Assembly: GCA_944324625.1 (NCBI GenBank)
Contig: CALUWZ010000026.1
Location: 1 to 14,657 of the forward strand
Direction: 5' to 3'
Length of the DNA stretch: 14,657 nt
From: an uncultured Mailhella sp.
GTDB lineage: Bacteria > Desulfobacterota > Desulfovibrionia > Desulfovibrionales > Desulfovibrionaceae
The notes beneath the pieces are model-generated. The model was not told where the DNA came from and did no database searches. It saw only the letters and a program-made list of their open reading frames with translations. Position 1 is the stretch's first letter; every line of letters starts with the position of its first letter. The translations under genes were made by a program, and so were the position numbers. Positions 13,235 to 14,657 of this stretch are shown piece after piece.

Positions 13235-14657
13235 TATTCAATTCCCACTGTTCCTGCGGAGTGCAAACGTATATCCGCAGGGATTTCAACTTGTGAAAGC
13301 ACCGGAACATTCGGCAGAAAACGCATGACAAGCTGTGCCACATGCGGCCGTATCATCGGTGAAGTCAGCAGCACGGGCTGACTGGAAAACATCACGGAAT
13401 TATCCACCAGCCGGCTGATATTGGTTATAAATTTCTGCGCAACCACAGGATTTAATGCAAGAAATGCGCCACTGTCCGTATTTCTTAATGATTCCTGAAT
13501 AGTTCTGTCAGCCTGCGGATCAAGCGTCATAATTACGAGAGAATTTTCCTCGTCAAGATACGGACGTATGATGGTTCTTGCCATGCGTTCGCGCACAAAT
13601 TCAGTCAAATTGTCGGGATTTTTATTGATCTGTCCGTAATCAGCCAATGTTTCAACAATGGTAAGCATATCACGTATGCTGACATTTTCCCGCACCAAAT
13701 TTTGCAGAACTTTCTGCACCTGCCCGAGCTGAAGAACATTGGGCACAAGCTCATCCACAACTCTGGGAGCCGTTTTGGCAAGCGTATCAAGCAAAGCCTG
13801 AACTTCCTGACGGCCGAGAAATTCAGGAAGGTTGCGGCGGAAAACTTCGGTTATGTGCGTTGCGATTACCGTGGCAGGGTCAACAACCGTATAGCCTGCC
13901 ACCATGGCAGCTTCTTTCTGCATTTCGCTTATCCAAAGCGCAGGCAGGTTAAAAGCAGGCTCCATGGTTTCAATGCCGTCGATTTTCTTTGTGGCATTGC
14001 CGGGGTCCATGGCAAGATAATGATCTATCAAAATTTCCGCAGTTGCCACCTGATTGCCTTTTATAAGCAGAGAATACTGCCCGGGACGCAGCTGAAGATT
14101 GTCCCTCAGATGCAGGGCAGGAATAACAACACCCATATCAAGGGCAAACTGACGGCGTATGGAGCGGATACGGGAAAGCAGATTGCCGTTTTGCTCCTCG
14201 TCCACAAGCGGAATAAGGCCATACCCCACTTCCAGTTCCAGCAAATCAAGAGGCAGAAGTTTCTGCACTTCTTCGGGACTGTCGAGATTTTCCTGAGCTT
14301 TGCCACCGCCCGGAAGAGCTTTTCCGCCTGCGGCTGCGCCAAGCCCCTTTGCTCCGGCCGCGCCGCCTGCGGCGGCAGCACTTTCATTGTCACCCAAAAT
14401 GCGTGTAACCAAAAACAAAAGCGCGCTGAACGTCCAAAACGGAACTAAGGGCAGACCGGGAACAATGCCGAGCAGAAACAAAACACCCGATACCATTTTC
14501 AGAACTTTGGAATTATAGGTAAGCTGACTTAAAAATTCTTCGCCCATTTTGCTTTCCGCAGCGGCACGGGAAACAATAATGCCCGCGGAAACGGAAATGA
14601 TAATGGAAGGAATGGTGGAAACAAGACCGTCACCGATGGTCAGAAGAGCATACGTTT
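13234..14657 (-). CDS. flhA: Flagellar type III export gate protein FlhA (5' end outside window)
   Basis: 473 residues visible, open through the right edge; the true start lies beyond it. The frame enters in TYALLTIGDGLVSTIPSI, a FlhA hallmark that precedes the last membrane helices, and continues through SRAAAESKMGEEFL and two further hydrophobic segments. A Gly/Ala-rich linker follows, and then the cytoplasmic domain (LELEVGYGLIPLVD, RQFALDMGVVIPALHLRDNLQL, GYTVVDPATVIATHITEV, LVREN, MIRPHVAQLVMRFLPNVPVLSQVEIP). Known role: export-gate core that docks chaperone-substrate complexes for flagellar secretion. It overlaps flhF by one base, heading the operon seen here. It is the flagellar type, not the injectisome homologue: the neighbours are all flagellar. 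Confidence 0.95.
   Translation of the reverse strand, partial: TYALLTIGDGLVSTIPSIIISVSAGIIVSRAAAESKMGEEFLSQLTYNSKVLKMVSGVLFLLGIVPGLPLVPFWTFSALLFLVTRILGDNESAAAAGGAAGAKGLGAAAGGKALPGGGKAQENLDSPEEVQKLLPLDLLELEVGYGLIPLVDEEQNGNLLSRIRSIRRQFALDMGVVIPALHLRDNLQLRPGQYSLLIKGNQVATAEILIDHYLAMDPGNATKKIDGIETMEPAFNLPALWISEMQKEAAMVAGYTVVDPATVIATHITEVFRRNLPEFLGRQEVQALLDTLAKTAPRVVDELVPNVLQLGQVQKVLQNLVRENVSIRDMLTIVETLADYGQINKNPDNLTEFVRERMARTIIRPYLDEENSLVIMTLDPQADRTIQESLRNTDSGAFLALNPVVAQKFITNISRLVDNSVMFSSQPVLLTSPMIRPHVAQLVMRFLPNVPVLSQVEIPADIRLHSAGTVGIE

Noticed and set aside
13702..14448. A 248-codon plus-strand open frame
   Set aside because: It is antisense to flhA. The minus-strand frame carries clear FlhA motifs throughout, and the antisense product resembles nothing and lacks a ribosome site.
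1..14657. Insertion sequence, integrase, attachment site or CRISPR array
   Set aside because: No transposase- or integrase-like protein, no spaced direct repeats and no terminal inverted repeats were found. The inverted repeats seen are terminators followed by T runs, and the tRNA gene has no partial copy of its 3' end in the window.

Overview
The window looks like chromosomal DNA of a host-associated member of the Desulfovibrionaceae or a close relative. This is inferred from three things: base composition in the mid-40s percent GC (judged by eye), a flagellar block in the order flhA-flhF-flhG-fliA-cheY-fliL followed by two small unknowns, and a very large tRNA nucleotidyltransferase carrying DHH and CBS domains. 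The species cannot be fixed from the sequence.

Left edge (1-2713, minus strand): a two-gene type III secretion cassette. A 159-residue class I (CesT/Tir type) chaperone gene is followed by a very large gene that runs off the left edge. No stop codon occurs in its 726 visible codons. Its visible C-terminal part carries the signature of cholera toxin A / pertussis toxin S1 ADP-ribosyltransferases: a VFRGDSR strand, a VS(C)(A) strand where V-S-T-S normally sits, and a YIYVIDTA strand. This chaperone plus toxin-domain effector pair is the most exciting item in the window.

Middle (2714-5767, plus strand): a divergent intergenic region holds a near-consensus sigma-70 promoter, a structured leader (a possible three-way junction) and an intrinsic terminator. 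These lie upstream of a stand-alone radical SAM enzyme of unknown substrate. Next come a cobalamin riboswitch with its own promoter, a likely Shine-Dalgarno-sequestering stem and a terminator hairpin, and then cbiL (precorrin-2 C20-methyltransferase), so B12 synthesis is under B12 feedback. After a strong 16-bp inverted-repeat terminator there is one tRNA gene with anticodon CAU, with its own promoter and terminator.

Right (5768-14657, minus strand): transcribed right to left is a flagellar assembly and motility operon. It contains flhA (5' end outside the window), flhF and flhG (placement and number of flagella), fliA (sigma-28), cheY, fliL, a 105-residue unknown and a 138-residue membrane-anchored coiled-coil/HTH-like protein. 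Last comes the 936-residue DHH-CBS-nucleotidyltransferase fusion. Genes from flhA to fliA are coupled by 1- to 4-base junctions. A sigma-28-like -10 element sits in the only sizeable gap, in front of cheY. FlhF has unusual G2/G3 regions and FlhG lacks the N-terminal DQAxxLR activator motif, which suggests a changed FlhF-FlhG relationship.
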